DNA of 64,000 nucleotides, from contig NZ_JAVBIK010000001.1 of the NCBI RefSeq assembly GCF_032193805.1, positions 1,385,001 through 1,449,000 on the forward strand. Reading direction: 5' to 3'. Source of the stretch: Rhodoferax potami (lineage in GTDB: Bacteria; Pseudomonadota; Gammaproteobacteria; Burkholderiales; Burkholderiaceae_C). Below the pieces are notes generated by a model. It made no database searches. It was not told the origin of the DNA and was given only the letters and a program-made list of their open reading frames with translations. Each line of letters begins with the position of its first letter. Positions within the stretch are counted from its first letter, which is position 1. Made by a program: the position numbers and the translations under genes. Shown piece by piece: positions 31,201-39,500 of this stretch.

Positions 31201-34200
31201 GGCGGCAACACCGTGACCGCTTCCAACCTGGAGAGTGTCTCCGGCGGCGCTGGCGATGACGTCATTGCCCTGCTAACCACGGTGACTGCGGGCAACTTTG
31301 ACCTCGGCTCCGGCAGCGACAGCCTGAGCTTGGCCGATGGCACCAACAGCCTCACCGCCAGCAACTCGGTGGAAACCATGACCGGTGGATCGGGGGCAGA
31401 CACCGTCACCTTCACCGGTGGCGTGAGCACCGGCGCTTTCAACCTTGGCGCAGGCAACGACACCTTGGTTCTGGCCAATGCCGCCAACAGCTTTACCGTC
31501 AGCAGCACCGTGGAGAGCGTGCTCGGGAACTCCGGTGCCGACACCCTGACCCTGGACGGTGCCGTGACCGGCAACACCTACGATTTGGGCGCAGGAGCGG
31601 ACCGCCTCACGCTTTCGGGTCTGGGCGCCAATACCCTGACACTGAATGCTTCCATCGAATCGCTGGTGGGCAGCTCTGCTGACGACACGATTGCCTTGTT
31701 GGCCGCCGTCAGCGGCCACAACTACGACCTCGGCGCCGGCAATGACCAGCTAACGCTGGCCGACGGGGCCAATACCCTGACCCTGGCCGGTATTGAGTCT
31801 GTGCTTGGTGGCACCGGCACCGACACCTTGACCCTGAGCGCAGCCCAAACCAGCGGCACGATTGATCTGGGTGGCGGCTCCGACAAGATCACGCTGTTCA
31901 ACGCCAACAACACCGTATCGCTGGGCAATGTCGAAACCATTGTGGGCAATGCTGGCGATGACTTGATCACGCTCACCACCGCGATATCGGGCGGCTCCGT
32001 CAGCCTGGGCGCCGGTGCTGACGTGTTGACCTTGGCCAACTTCAACAACAGCCTGTCGATTGATGCCGCTATCGAAAGCCTCGTGGGTGGTGATGCGAAT
32101 GACTCCGTCACCCTGACCCAGATCGTGGCTGGCAACAGCTACGACTTGGGCTCGGGCACCGACACCTTGGTGCTGCTTGCCACTGGCAGTGGTGCCAACT
32201 CGGTTACTTTGTCGAATATTGAATCGCTCAAGGGCGGCTCAGGGGCAGACACCATCGCCTTGGCCACCACCGTCACCGGTGCCGTGTTTGACTTGGGTAG
32301 CGGCACAGACAGCCTGACGCTGGCGAATGGCACCAACACCCTCACCGTGTCTGGCGCCGAAAACATCACCGGCAATTCGGGTGATGACAACGTGACCCTG
32401 GGTGCCGCGGTTACCGGCGGATCCATTCTGTTGGGCTCGGGTACCGATACCTTGACCCTCGCCAACGCGGCCAACACCCTGACCGTGGGCGCAGATATCG
32501 AAACCTTGATCGGCAACGCCGGGGCTGATGTCATCAGCCTGGCGACCGCAGTGACAGGTCGCACCTATGACCTGGGTGCTGGCAGCGACCGCCTGATACT
32601 CGCTGATGGCACCAACCAGATCACCGCCGCCAACATCGAAACCGTCACGGGCGGCACCGGTGATGACAGCATCACTCTGGCTGCTGCGACCAGCGGTGGC
32701 TCCTTCAATCTGGGCAGTGGCACCGACATACTGACCTTGGCCGACTTCAACAACACACTGAGCCTGAACGGCTCGGTCGAGACGGTGGTGGGGGGCAATG
32801 CCAACGATACGATTACCCTGAGCGCCACCGTCACTGGTGCCGTGTACAACCTTGGCGCCGGCACCGACAAACTGACCTTGCTGGCCACAGGCTCCGGCGC
32901 CAACTCCCTGGCACTCAGTGGCGTCGAATCGGTTCTGGGTGGTTCCGGTGCTGACGCCGTCACCCTGACGACCCAAACCACCACAGGCAACTTCAATCTG
33001 GGCAGCGGTGCAGACACCCTGACCTTGGGCAACTTCGACAACACCTTGACGGCGACCGGTATCGAAACCATTGTTGGCGACAACGGCAACGACACAGTCA
33101 CCCTCGGCGCCGGTCTGTCGGGCGTTACCAGCCTGGTGCTGGGCGCGGGCACAGACATCTTGAATCTTGCCAACGCCGCCAACACCATCACGCTGGGCAG
33201 TGACATTGAAACCGTCACCGGCAACTCCGCCAACGACGTGATCACGCTCAACGCAGCGGTTAATGGCAATGTCTATAACCTGGGTGGCGGTGCAGACGCG
33301 CTGACCCTCTCTGGGGCTGGCAATACAGTCACCTTGAGCGGCGTGGAGACCTTGACCGGCAGCTCGGGTGCGGACCTCGTGACCTTGAGTAGCGCGCAAT
33401 CCTCAGGCACCTACGACCTGGGCTCTGGCGTTGACGTGCTGACCTTGGCTGCCGGGGTGAACACCCTCACGGTGCGCAACACAGAAAGCATTATTGGTAC
33501 CTCTGGCGTCAACACCATCACCCTCGGCACTTTGGCTACCAACGGCGAGTTTGACCTTGGCGCCGGTCTGGACAAACTGACACTGGCCAATGGTGCCAAC
33601 AGCGCCACCTTGTCCAATATCGAGACGATCGTGGGCGGCACAGGCGCTGACACCATCACTCTTGCCACCGCGGCCTCGGGCCTGAACATCGACTTGGGTT
33701 CAGGCGCCGACATTCTGCAACTCGGAGACTTTGCAAACACCCTCTCACTGGGCAACAGCATTGAAACCTTGCTGGGTGGCGACTTGGTGGACACCATCAC
33801 CCTGACTGCGGCTAAATCTAACGGAGTCATTGACCTGGGAGATGGCAGCGACAAACTGGTCTTGCTCAATGGTGCCAATACCTTGACGGTTACCAACGTG
33901 GAAACACTGGTAGCCAATGCGGGTGCTGACTTCATTACCCTGGGCAATACCGTCACCGGCCAAACCTTCGACCTGGCAGCCGGTATAGACAAGCTCACCC
34001 TTTCCGGCACGGGTGCCAACACCTTGACGGCCAGCAACATTGAAACCATTGTGGGCCTCGCCGGCGATGACACCGTCACCTTGAGCGCAGCCGTGAGTGG
34101 TGCCAACATCTCGCTGGGCGCGGGTACCGACACCCTGGTCTTGGCTACCACCGGCACCAACACACTCACGCTGAACACCGACATTGAAACCCTGGTGGCA

Positions 34201-36588
34201 GGCGGTGCGAATGACGTCATCACGCTCAGCGCAGCAGTCGCGTCCCGCAGCTTCGACCTGGGGGCAGGCACGGACCAACTGACCTTGAGCGGCAACGGCA
34301 ACACCGTCACACTTTCCAACGTCGAAACCGTGACCGGCAGCAGCGGTGCCGACACCGTCACGATCGCCACCAACTTGACAGCCGCCCTGGTGAATATGGG
34401 CTCCGGCGTGGACACCCTGGTGTTGGCCGCCACCTCTGGCGTCAATACCCTGGTGGTGTCGAACGCAGAAACTATCACGGCCAATGCCAGCGATGACACC
34501 TTAACCCTGAGCACAGGCATCACCAATGGGGTGATTGACTTGGGTGGAGGCGTCAACAAATTAACGCTTGCAGCTCCCGCCAACATCCTCACGCTATCGA
34601 ATACCGAGAGTGTGACCGGTGGAACGGCTGACGACCGCCTCACGTTTGGCACCCAAATCACAGCGGGTAACTTCAACTTGGGCGGAGGCACCCAGGACAC
34701 GCTCACTCTGGCCAACTTTGACAACACGCTCACAGCGCTGGGTGTCGAGACCATCGTGGGCAACGCCGGTGTTGACGACATCACCCTTGCCAATGCAGCA
34801 GCGGGTGGCTCGTTCAACCTGGGGGCCGGCAACGATGTCTTGCGCTTGTTCAACGGTGTCAACAACATCACGCTGACCAACTCGGTGGAAACCGTCATCG
34901 GCAACTCCGGCTCTGACGTGATCACCCTTGGCACCAACGGCGCGACGGGTAACCTCTATAGCCTGGGCGGCGGGGCTGACTCCATCACCTTTGGTAACTT
35001 TGTCAACGTGGCAACCTTGGCAGGGGTGGAAACCGTGACCGGCAACTCGGGCGCAGACACGATCACCCTGACTACACAAGCGGTCAACGCGCTGATCAAC
35101 CTGGCCTCCGGCACCGACACCCTGAATCTGGCGAACTTTGCCAACACCGCCAGTGTGGCTGGCGTGGAAACACTCAACGGCAACGCGGGTGCAGACACCA
35201 TTACCCTGACAGCTGCGCAAACCGCGGGCGTTTACGATTTAGGGGATGGCCTGGATAAGCTGACCCTTGCCGCCACGGGAAGCAATACGCTAACCCTGTC
35301 GAATGTTGAGAGTGTGCTTGGCTCCGGCGGTGTCGACACCCTCACCTTCACCGCAGGTTTGACCGGTACTGTGATCAACCTTGGCACCTTGAACGACAAA
35401 CTTGTTTTGAGCAACGATGGCAATGATTTCACGGCTGCCAACGTCGAAACCGTCCTTGGCGGCACCGGCAACGATATCGTGACCTTCAGTGCTGCGATCA
35501 CGGGTGCGACCAGCTTTACGGGCGGTGACGGAGTGGATGAGCTCCGGCTCTTCAACGGCGCCAATGCGTTCACCCTCTCGGATGGCACGATTGAAACCAT
35601 CACCGGTAACTCCGCCGCAGATGTCATCACTCTGACCGCTGCGGTCAACGGCACCACGTACAACCTGGCAGCCGGCCTGGACTCGTTGACCCTCGGCAAC
35701 TTCACCAACAACATCACCGCATCGGGCGTTGAGACCATCACCGGCAACTCGGGGGCAGATACCGTCACCCTGACCACGACCCTCTCCAGCGGCGTGATCA
35801 ACTTGGCAAGCGGCACAGACACCCTGAACTTGTCGAGCGGAGTCAACAGCTTCTCGGTGTCGGGTGTGGAGTTCTTGAATGGCAACAGCGGCAGCGACCG
35901 CATCACCTACACCACGGCGATCACCAACGCCACCGTGGACCTGGGCGGTGCGAGCGATACCTTGACCTTGGCAACCAGCGGTACCAATCAGGTGACGATT
36001 GTGGGCGTGGAAACGCTGATTGCAGGTGGCGCCAGCGACGACATCACGCTGGGTGAAGTGGCCTCAGGCATGACCTTCAACCTCGGCGCCGGCTCTGACA
36101 TCTTGCGCTTGTCCGGCAACGGGGCCAACAATGTCACCGCATCGGGTATCGAAAGCATCATCGGTGGCGTGGCCGATGACACGATCACTCTGGCACTGGC
36201 CACTGTCGGCTCCCGCCTGGATGGCGGCAATGGCGATGACAGTTTGATCGGCAGCAACGGTGCGGATATCTTGATCGGTGGCAACGGTGCTGACCGCTTC
36301 ATCTTCCGCGACACCCTGCAATCGAGCATGACCGTGTCCGACACCATCAACGACTTTGTGGTGGGACAAGACAAGCTGGTGTTCGAAGGCCTGGGCAACG
36401 GCACCTTCAGCATCGTGAGTAGCTTCAGTAATACGGGCAATGCACAGGCTACTTACGCCTATAACGGCGGCACGAGCACCGGTACACTGTTGATCGACTC
36501 TGATGGCAACGGTGCAGCGGACATGAAACTCACCCTGCTTGGAGGTTCCGCGGCGGCGCTCAGCGCTTCCGATTTCCAATGGACTTGA
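22255..36588 (+). CDS. Giant RTX-like beta-repeat protein, predicted type I secretion substrate
   Basis: A single uninterrupted 4,777-residue reading frame, roughly 460 kDa. It is built almost entirely of about 100 units of about 46 residues, hand-counted on the [VI]E[ST]xxG node. Each unit has two glycine/aspartate turns, such as GGTGADTITL and DLGSGTDSLTLA, that resemble RTX nonapeptides, separated by short beta strands. The composition is Gly/Thr/Ala/Asn/Asp/Leu-rich, very acidic, with no cysteine seen and almost no aromatic residues. There is no N-terminal signal peptide. The last 130 residues change to canonical RTX repeats (LDGGNGDDSLIGSNGADIL) and a secretion-type C-terminus (DTINDFVVGQDKL, ASDFQWT at the end). 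I infer calcium-stabilised beta-roll or beta-helix folding and export by the type I system at 44321-48950. Adhesin, surface layer and extracellular matrix are all possible roles. Confidence 0.9.
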   Translation: MTTITISGGDSNLTLPGNIDTIVGGTGVDAITISSQLTDVSNTLIDLGSGTDSLTLGNFNNTGTIANIESVSGNSGADTLTLMASSTGVTMDLGAGADRVTLSTGTNSVTLSNVETVVGVAGDDTVTMGGSFGAASVSLGAGADALTLTTAVTSGAFDLGADSDSITFANGVNSVTVAGAETVTGNAGADTITLTTSIASAGVIDLLGGVDTLTLAAGGNVASISNVESISTAGAGADVITLGAAQASGAINLGDGADQITLAGSANTLTLSNIESVTGSTGNDTLTLGAAQTGVFDLASGSDTLTLAAGTNLITASNVESVVGGTGDDTVALQTAVTGGNFNLGSGAGVDTLTLADGTNTLAATGIETLAGGTGDDTITMGGTVTNGVYQLGSGTDTITLANGTNSLSATNVETIAGGTGADSVTFGAAISGAIANLGAGSDSLTLAAGGNIVTASGVELITGGADADELTLTAALSGGTIDLAAGADRLTLAAGGNTITVSNVESLTGAVNADNITLGASQASGTIDLAAGSDTLTLANGTNALTVANTETVTGNSGGDSITLSTTANSGDIVNLGAGTDSLTLSNGANVITATGVESVTGGTAADSVTFGAAIAGGTVDLGSGSDSLTLANGTNTITAAGIESIAGNAGNDTVALTGTVTGATYDLKAGTDTLTLDAGTGANTLTASGVETLTGGGGDDDVTLTGGVTGGSYTLGAGADKLTLGGASTLTLDGSIESLVGSTGADTITMSAVVATGTTIDLGLGSDKLNLADGGNTITLNASVETLVGGAGADLITLTQSVINMQVDSAGGADQLVLANGANILQVSNLESITGNAGADQITLRTGVTNGQFNLAAGTTDRIVLSDADNSLTTTAVETVTGGTGADTLVLADTSTGGVFNLGAGTDNLTLSTGANTLTASNIESITGVGGDDTVTLGAASTNTVIDLAGGTDQLNLADGTNAITASNVETIVGNSGADTVTLGAAQGAGDIDLGAGAADKLILAAGGNTLTVAGAESLLGNGGADVITLGAGISNALIDLGAGADVLTLSVENHNITVSNIETLTGGVGDDVVTFNTLTTTAGVYDLGVGNDQVILGNGTAANGITVSNVESFTGSSAADTVTFGAAVASGTVNLGAGADSLTLAAGGNTLTVSGTESITGDAGADNITLAAAINGATIHLQGGSDQLTLANGTNAVTATQVESITGGSGADAVTLGAGTTLGTIDLGSGTDTLALSADGGTYTVTGVETTTGGVGADLVTLGSAGSGMTVTLGAGTDALTLASGTNTVTAVDVESVTGGAGADTLVLTNVANTLTTAGVESILGGTLTDTLALTDITNALTVSSIESINGGTLDDSITLGTSVTGAVFDLNTGIDTLRLASGTNSLTATGVESVVGGGGTDTLTLAGNGSAVTVSAIETIVGSTGNDAVTLSTIVSGGSFDLGSGTDTLNLANGGNTLTVSGNIETVVGGSGNDLITVGSAVTGLTYDLGGGTADRLTLSSAGNNTITAVGIETIQGGASNDNITFTAAASGISIDLGTGSDTINLADAANTLSLNATVETVVGGTLTDAITLTTAVTGGVYQLGSGADSLTLTSTAANSLTASDIETITGANGDDTIALGSAITGGVINLNAGNDSLTLFNGTNSLTATGIESITGAGGDDSVTLGTAVSGGTISLGAGNDTLTLAGGVGSTLTLDTTVETVVGSAGNDTINLSATVNSGSYDLGAGAGDRLNLSGGNNTLTLGNSIESLTAGAGDDTIVLTAGVANMRLDLGDGTDSLTLANASNSVTLSNVESVTGNAGVDQVTFLTTLSSGQINLGAGTADKVTLTNGVNTLSTTGVETVLGGTGTDTLTLADAATASQIDLGAGTDVLNLGNFANTLTVKNVETLVGNANADTVALGNSVTGAQIDLGAGADVLTLFDAPNNLTITNVETVVGDSGADTVTLSASVAALNANLGAGNDTLVLATGGNTISATNVETITGNAGDDVITFGAGVTGGVVNLAGGTGDSLTLFNEDNVLTLTGVETVVGDSGSDTITLTDTAAVNVNFGAGTDTLNLANGANTLTISNVETLNGGSGSDAVTFGSALTGTVVNLGSGSGTDSLTLADGTNTVTTQNVESVSGGTGDDTLTLAVAATGVTIDLKAGSDALILANGVNTLNVSNVESITGGSGADTLTLGAGSSAGTIDLGSGADALTLSNSDGVFTVSGVETLTGGTGADTITQSAAVSGAIINLGSGTDSLTLANGTNTVTASGVESITGDAGADTVTLSAATTTANLDLAAGTDRLVLANGTNAVTAANIESIVGGSGADTLTLTNIANTLSVSGIESVVGGTLADALTLGGAVTNAVYDLGSGSDSLTLSGAAANSLTATGIETITGGNAADTIVLGAAITGASIDLGSGADSLTLAAGGTTLTVSNVETILASGSGDDSITLATSVSGGSVDLGSGTDTLTLGASGNALTVGASVESLVGGAGDDIVTLNGAVNGLSYDLGAGSGDKLILSGAGANAVTVNNIETISGTGSVNDTVTFTAAVSGITVDLGAGTDQVVLANAINTLSLNATVETVTGGTLADNITLTNAASGTVYNLGAGTDRLTLAGGTNIVTASDVESIVGGSGADDVSLTTATSNLVLDLGGGTTDKLTLANGANTVTASNVETIAGNAGADIVVLGSVISNGNIDLAAGADQLVLANGSNNLTATGIETITGGTGADTITLGAAQSSGVFNLGAGVDRLTLSGAAANILSLDASVEQVIGGAAGDALTLTQAVSGAVYDLAGGSDSLTLASGTNLLTASNVESVTGNAGDDNVTLGAAISGANIDLAGGNDTVQLSSAGNNTVTLANVESVSGGGSNDNVTLTTVLSGGTVNLAGSNDSDRLQLADGGNVATINNVESLTGGNGNDVITMTNASPFNAVVDLGAGSGDQITLAAGGNTMTLNNVESVEGNAGADVITFGTAVAGAQLDLGAGVDKLFLAAGGNTVTASNLESVSGGAGDDVIALLTTVTAGNFDLGSGSDSLSLADGTNSLTASNSVETMTGGSGADTVTFTGGVSTGAFNLGAGNDTLVLANAANSFTVSSTVESVLGNSGADTLTLDGAVTGNTYDLGAGADRLTLSGLGANTLTLNASIESLVGSSADDTIALLAAVSGHNYDLGAGNDQLTLADGANTLTLAGIESVLGGTGTDTLTLSAAQTSGTIDLGGGSDKITLFNANNTVSLGNVETIVGNAGDDLITLTTAISGGSVSLGAGADVLTLANFNNSLSIDAAIESLVGGDANDSVTLTQIVAGNSYDLGSGTDTLVLLATGSGANSVTLSNIESLKGGSGADTIALATTVTGAVFDLGSGTDSLTLANGTNTLTVSGAENITGNSGDDNVTLGAAVTGGSILLGSGTDTLTLANAANTLTVGADIETLIGNAGADVISLATAVTGRTYDLGAGSDRLILADGTNQITAANIETVTGGTGDDSITLAAATSGGSFNLGSGTDILTLADFNNTLSLNGSVETVVGGNANDTITLSATVTGAVYNLGAGTDKLTLLATGSGANSLALSGVESVLGGSGADAVTLTTQTTTGNFNLGSGADTLTLGNFDNTLTATGIETIVGDNGNDTVTLGAGLSGVTSLVLGAGTDILNLANAANTITLGSDIETVTGNSANDVITLNAAVNGNVYNLGGGADALTLSGAGNTVTLSGVETLTGSSGADLVTLSSAQSSGTYDLGSGVDVLTLAAGVNTLTVRNTESIIGTSGVNTITLGTLATNGEFDLGAGLDKLTLANGANSATLSNIETIVGGTGADTITLATAASGLNIDLGSGADILQLGDFANTLSLGNSIETLLGGDLVDTITLTAAKSNGVIDLGDGSDKLVLLNGANTLTVTNVETLVANAGADFITLGNTVTGQTFDLAAGIDKLTLSGTGANTLTASNIETIVGLAGDDTVTLSAAVSGANISLGAGTDTLVLATTGTNTLTLNTDIETLVAGGANDVITLSAAVASRSFDLGAGTDQLTLSGNGNTVTLSNVETVTGSSGADTVTIATNLTAALVNMGSGVDTLVLAATSGVNTLVVSNAETITANASDDTLTLSTGITNGVIDLGGGVNKLTLAAPANILTLSNTESVTGGTADDRLTFGTQITAGNFNLGGGTQDTLTLANFDNTLTALGVETIVGNAGVDDITLANAAAGGSFNLGAGNDVLRLFNGVNNITLTNSVETVIGNSGSDVITLGTNGATGNLYSLGGGADSITFGNFVNVATLAGVETVTGNSGADTITLTTQAVNALINLASGTDTLNLANFANTASVAGVETLNGNAGADTITLTAAQTAGVYDLGDGLDKLTLAATGSNTLTLSNVESVLGSGGVDTLTFTAGLTGTVINLGTLNDKLVLSNDGNDFTAANVETVLGGTGNDIVTFSAAITGATSFTGGDGVDELRLFNGANAFTLSDGTIETITGNSAADVITLTAAVNGTTYNLAAGLDSLTLGNFTNNITASGVETITGNSGADTVTLTTTLSSGVINLASGTDTLNLSSGVNSFSVSGVEFLNGNSGSDRITYTTAITNATVDLGGASDTLTLATSGTNQVTIVGVETLIAGGASDDITLGEVASGMTFNLGAGSDILRLSGNGANNVTASGIESIIGGVADDTITLALATVGSRLDGGNGDDSLIGSNGADILIGGNGADRFIFRDTLQSSMTVSDTINDFVVGQDKLVFEGLGNGTFSIVSSFSNTGNAQATYAYNGGTSTGTLLIDSDGNGAADMKLTLLGGSAAALSASDFQWT
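22270..36200 (+). repeat. About 100 tandem coding repeats of roughly 138 bp
   Basis: The DNA repeats with the protein period of about 46 codons, with variation in length (about 43-48 codons) and sequence between units. The copies are diverged rather than identical, so the array is old or under selection for structure rather than newly amplified. Strong codon bias produces long open frames on the opposite strand, which I regard as shadows. Confidence 0.9.
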
Positions 36589-36597
36589 ACACGCTCA

Positions 36598-39500
36598 ATG
36601 GCCGGACGGCAATCGAAACAGGACACCGATGCACTGTTTTCCCAAGCCCTGTCACTGCAAAGTGCGGGGCGTGGTGATGCCGCCCGCGAGGCGTACAGCG
36701 CCGTCCTGGCGCTGGAGCCGGAGCATGCCAACGCCCTGAACAACCTCGGGATCCTGCACAACAGTGCAGGCCAGCACGAAGAAGCGTTGGCCCTCTTTGA
36801 GCGCCTGGTACAAGCCACCCCCCACGATGCGCGCGCCCATGCCAACCGCGGCGTGGCGCTCAAAGCGCTGTCGCAATGGGAAGCCGCAGAACAGGCCTAC
36901 CACGCGGCCTTGAAGGCGGACCCCGCCTTTCACTCTGCCCACAACAACCTGGGCAATCTGCATTACGCACGAGGCGACTTTGCAAAGTCGCTCACGCATT
37001 TTGAAGCAGCGTGCGCCCAGCAAACCCGTAACCCGGACTACCGCTTCATGCTGGCCAAGTGCCTGCTGGAGCTGCGCCAGATGGCACGCGCCCGGGCCGA
37101 GCTAGAGCAGGTGTTGCGCGCCGAGCCCGGCCATGCCGACGCCTGGGGCACACTCGCCCGCTGGCAAGGCGAGCGGCACTGCATGCCCGAAGCCCTGGCC
37201 TGTTTTGAGCGCGGCATCGCGGTGCGGCCGGACTACGCGGGCCTGATCTACAACCGCGGGCTGGCAAGGCTGCTGGCCGGCGACCTGCCCGGCGGCTTTG
37301 CCGACTACGAGCGCCGCTTTGACGTGCCCGACTTTCCCTCCAAACGGCTGCAGACAACCAAGCCGCTCTGGCAAGGCCAGCCCTTGCCCGACCAGACCTT
37401 GCTCATCCACGCCGAGCAGGGCTTGGGCGATACCTTGCAGTTTTTACGCTATATCGCCCTCTTGCCCAAGCCTATCAAGCGGGTACTGCTATTAATTCAG
37501 GAGTCTTTGACCTCGCTTCCGGTGCTCCCCGCCCATGTGGAGCTGGTCCACGAGGGGGCTCCGACACCCCACTTTGATGTGGTCTGCCCGCTCTTGAGCC
37601 TGCCGCACCTGCTGGGCCCGCAGTTGCCCGGCACCGATGCGCTCAACATTCCTCAGACGATTCCTTACCTCGCGCTGGACCATGTGCGTAGCGCGGGCTG
37701 GGAGTCTCACTTTGCGCACAGCGGTTTGCGGGTCGGTCTGGTGTGGGCCGGTAACCCGAGTCATAAAAACGATGCCAACCGCTCGGTGGACTTTGCAGCC
37801 CTTGCGCCACTCTGGAGTCTAGAGGGGGTGCACTTTTATTCGTTCCAGGTCGGTGCGCGCAGTGCCGACCTCGACTCGCTCACGCCCGAGCAACGCGCCA
37901 AGGTCACGGACATGGCGCCTTTGCTGCAGAACTTCGGCGATACGGCTGCTGCACTGGTGCATGTGGATCTGCTGGTGTGTGTGGACACCAGCATTTGCCA
38001 TGTGGCGGGTGCTTTGGGTATTCCCGTGTGGCTGTTGATTCCGTGGATGCCGGATTGGCGCTGGTTGCTGCACCGTGAAGACTCCCCCTGGTACCCCAGC
38101 CTGCGCATCTTGCGCCAGCCGGCCTACCGGGATTGGGATTCGGTGCTGCACACGCTGGGCAAGGATTTGAAGGAGTTGGCCCATCCGCAGTCGGCTGGTG
38201 GCAAGCGCCGCCAGCAGGCCACCCATGCGCTGGTGGAGCAAGGGCGTGTGCTACTGGAGCGCAATGAGCCGGCGCTGGCCCGCCCTGCCTTCTGGCAGGC
38301 CTTGCGCGAGTGCCCGACCCACGCGCGGGCCGCCAGTGCCCTGGCCATTGCGGCCTTCCGTGCAGGCGACACACATGCCGCACTCATGCTCGGTGCCCGC
38401 GCTTGCCGGCAAAGCCCCAACGATCCCGAAAATTGGTCGAACTGTGGCGCCTACCTCAAGGCAGTGGGAGACCTGCCCGCTACGCTGGCCTGTTTTGAGC
38501 GCGGCATCGCGGTGCGGCCGGACTACGCGGGCCTGATCTACAACCGCGGGCTGGCAAGGCTGCTGGCCGGCGACCTGCCCGGCGGCTTTGCCGACTACGA
38601 GCGCCGCTTTGACGTGCCCGACTTTCCCTCCAAACGGCTGCAGACAACCAAGCCGCTCTGGCAAGGCCAGCCCTTGCCCGACCAGACCTTGCTCATCCAC
38701 GCCGAGCAGGGCTTGGGCGATACCTTGCAGTTTTTACGCTATATCGCCCTCTTGCCCAAGCCTATCAAGCGGGTACTGCTATTAATTCAGGAGTCTTTGA
38801 CCTCGCTTCCGGTGCTCCCCGCCCATGTGGAGCTGGTCCACGAGGGGGCTCCGACACCCCACTTTGATGTGGTCTGCCCGCTCTTGAGCCTGCCGCACCT
38901 GCTGGGCCCGCAGTTGCCCGGCACCGATGCGCTCAACATTCCTCAGACGATTCCTTACCTCGCGCTGGACCATGTGCGTAGCGCGGGCTGGGAGTCTCAC
39001 TTTGCGCACAGCGGTTTGCGGGTCGGTCTGGTGTGGGCCGGTAACCCGAGTCATAAAAACGATGCCAACCGCTCGGTGGACTTTGCAGCCCTTGCGCCAC
39101 TCTGGAGTCTAGAGGGGGTGCACTTTTATTCGTTCCAGGTCGGTGCGCGCAGTGCCGACCTCGACTCGCTCACGCCCGAGCAACGCGCCAAGGTCACGGA
39201 CATGGCGCCTTTGCTGCAGAACTTCGGCGATACGGCTGCTGCACTGGTGCATGTGGATCTGCTGGTGTGTGTGGACACCAGCATTTGCCATGTGGCGGGT
39301 GCTTTGGGTATTCCCGTGTGGCTGTTGATTCCGTGGATGCCGGATTGGCGCTGGTTGCTGCACCGTGAAGACTCCCCCTGGTACCCCAGCCTGCGCATCT
39401 TGCGCCAGCCGGCCTACCGGGATTGGGATTCGGTGCTGCACACGCTGGGCAAGGATTTGAAGGAGTTGGCCCATCCGCAGTCGGCTGGTGGCAAGCGCCG

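Noticed and set aside
22270-36200. Tandem DNA repeats as a possible CRISPR or satellite array
   Set aside because: The period follows codons, the copies are diverged, the frame is never broken and there are no spacers.
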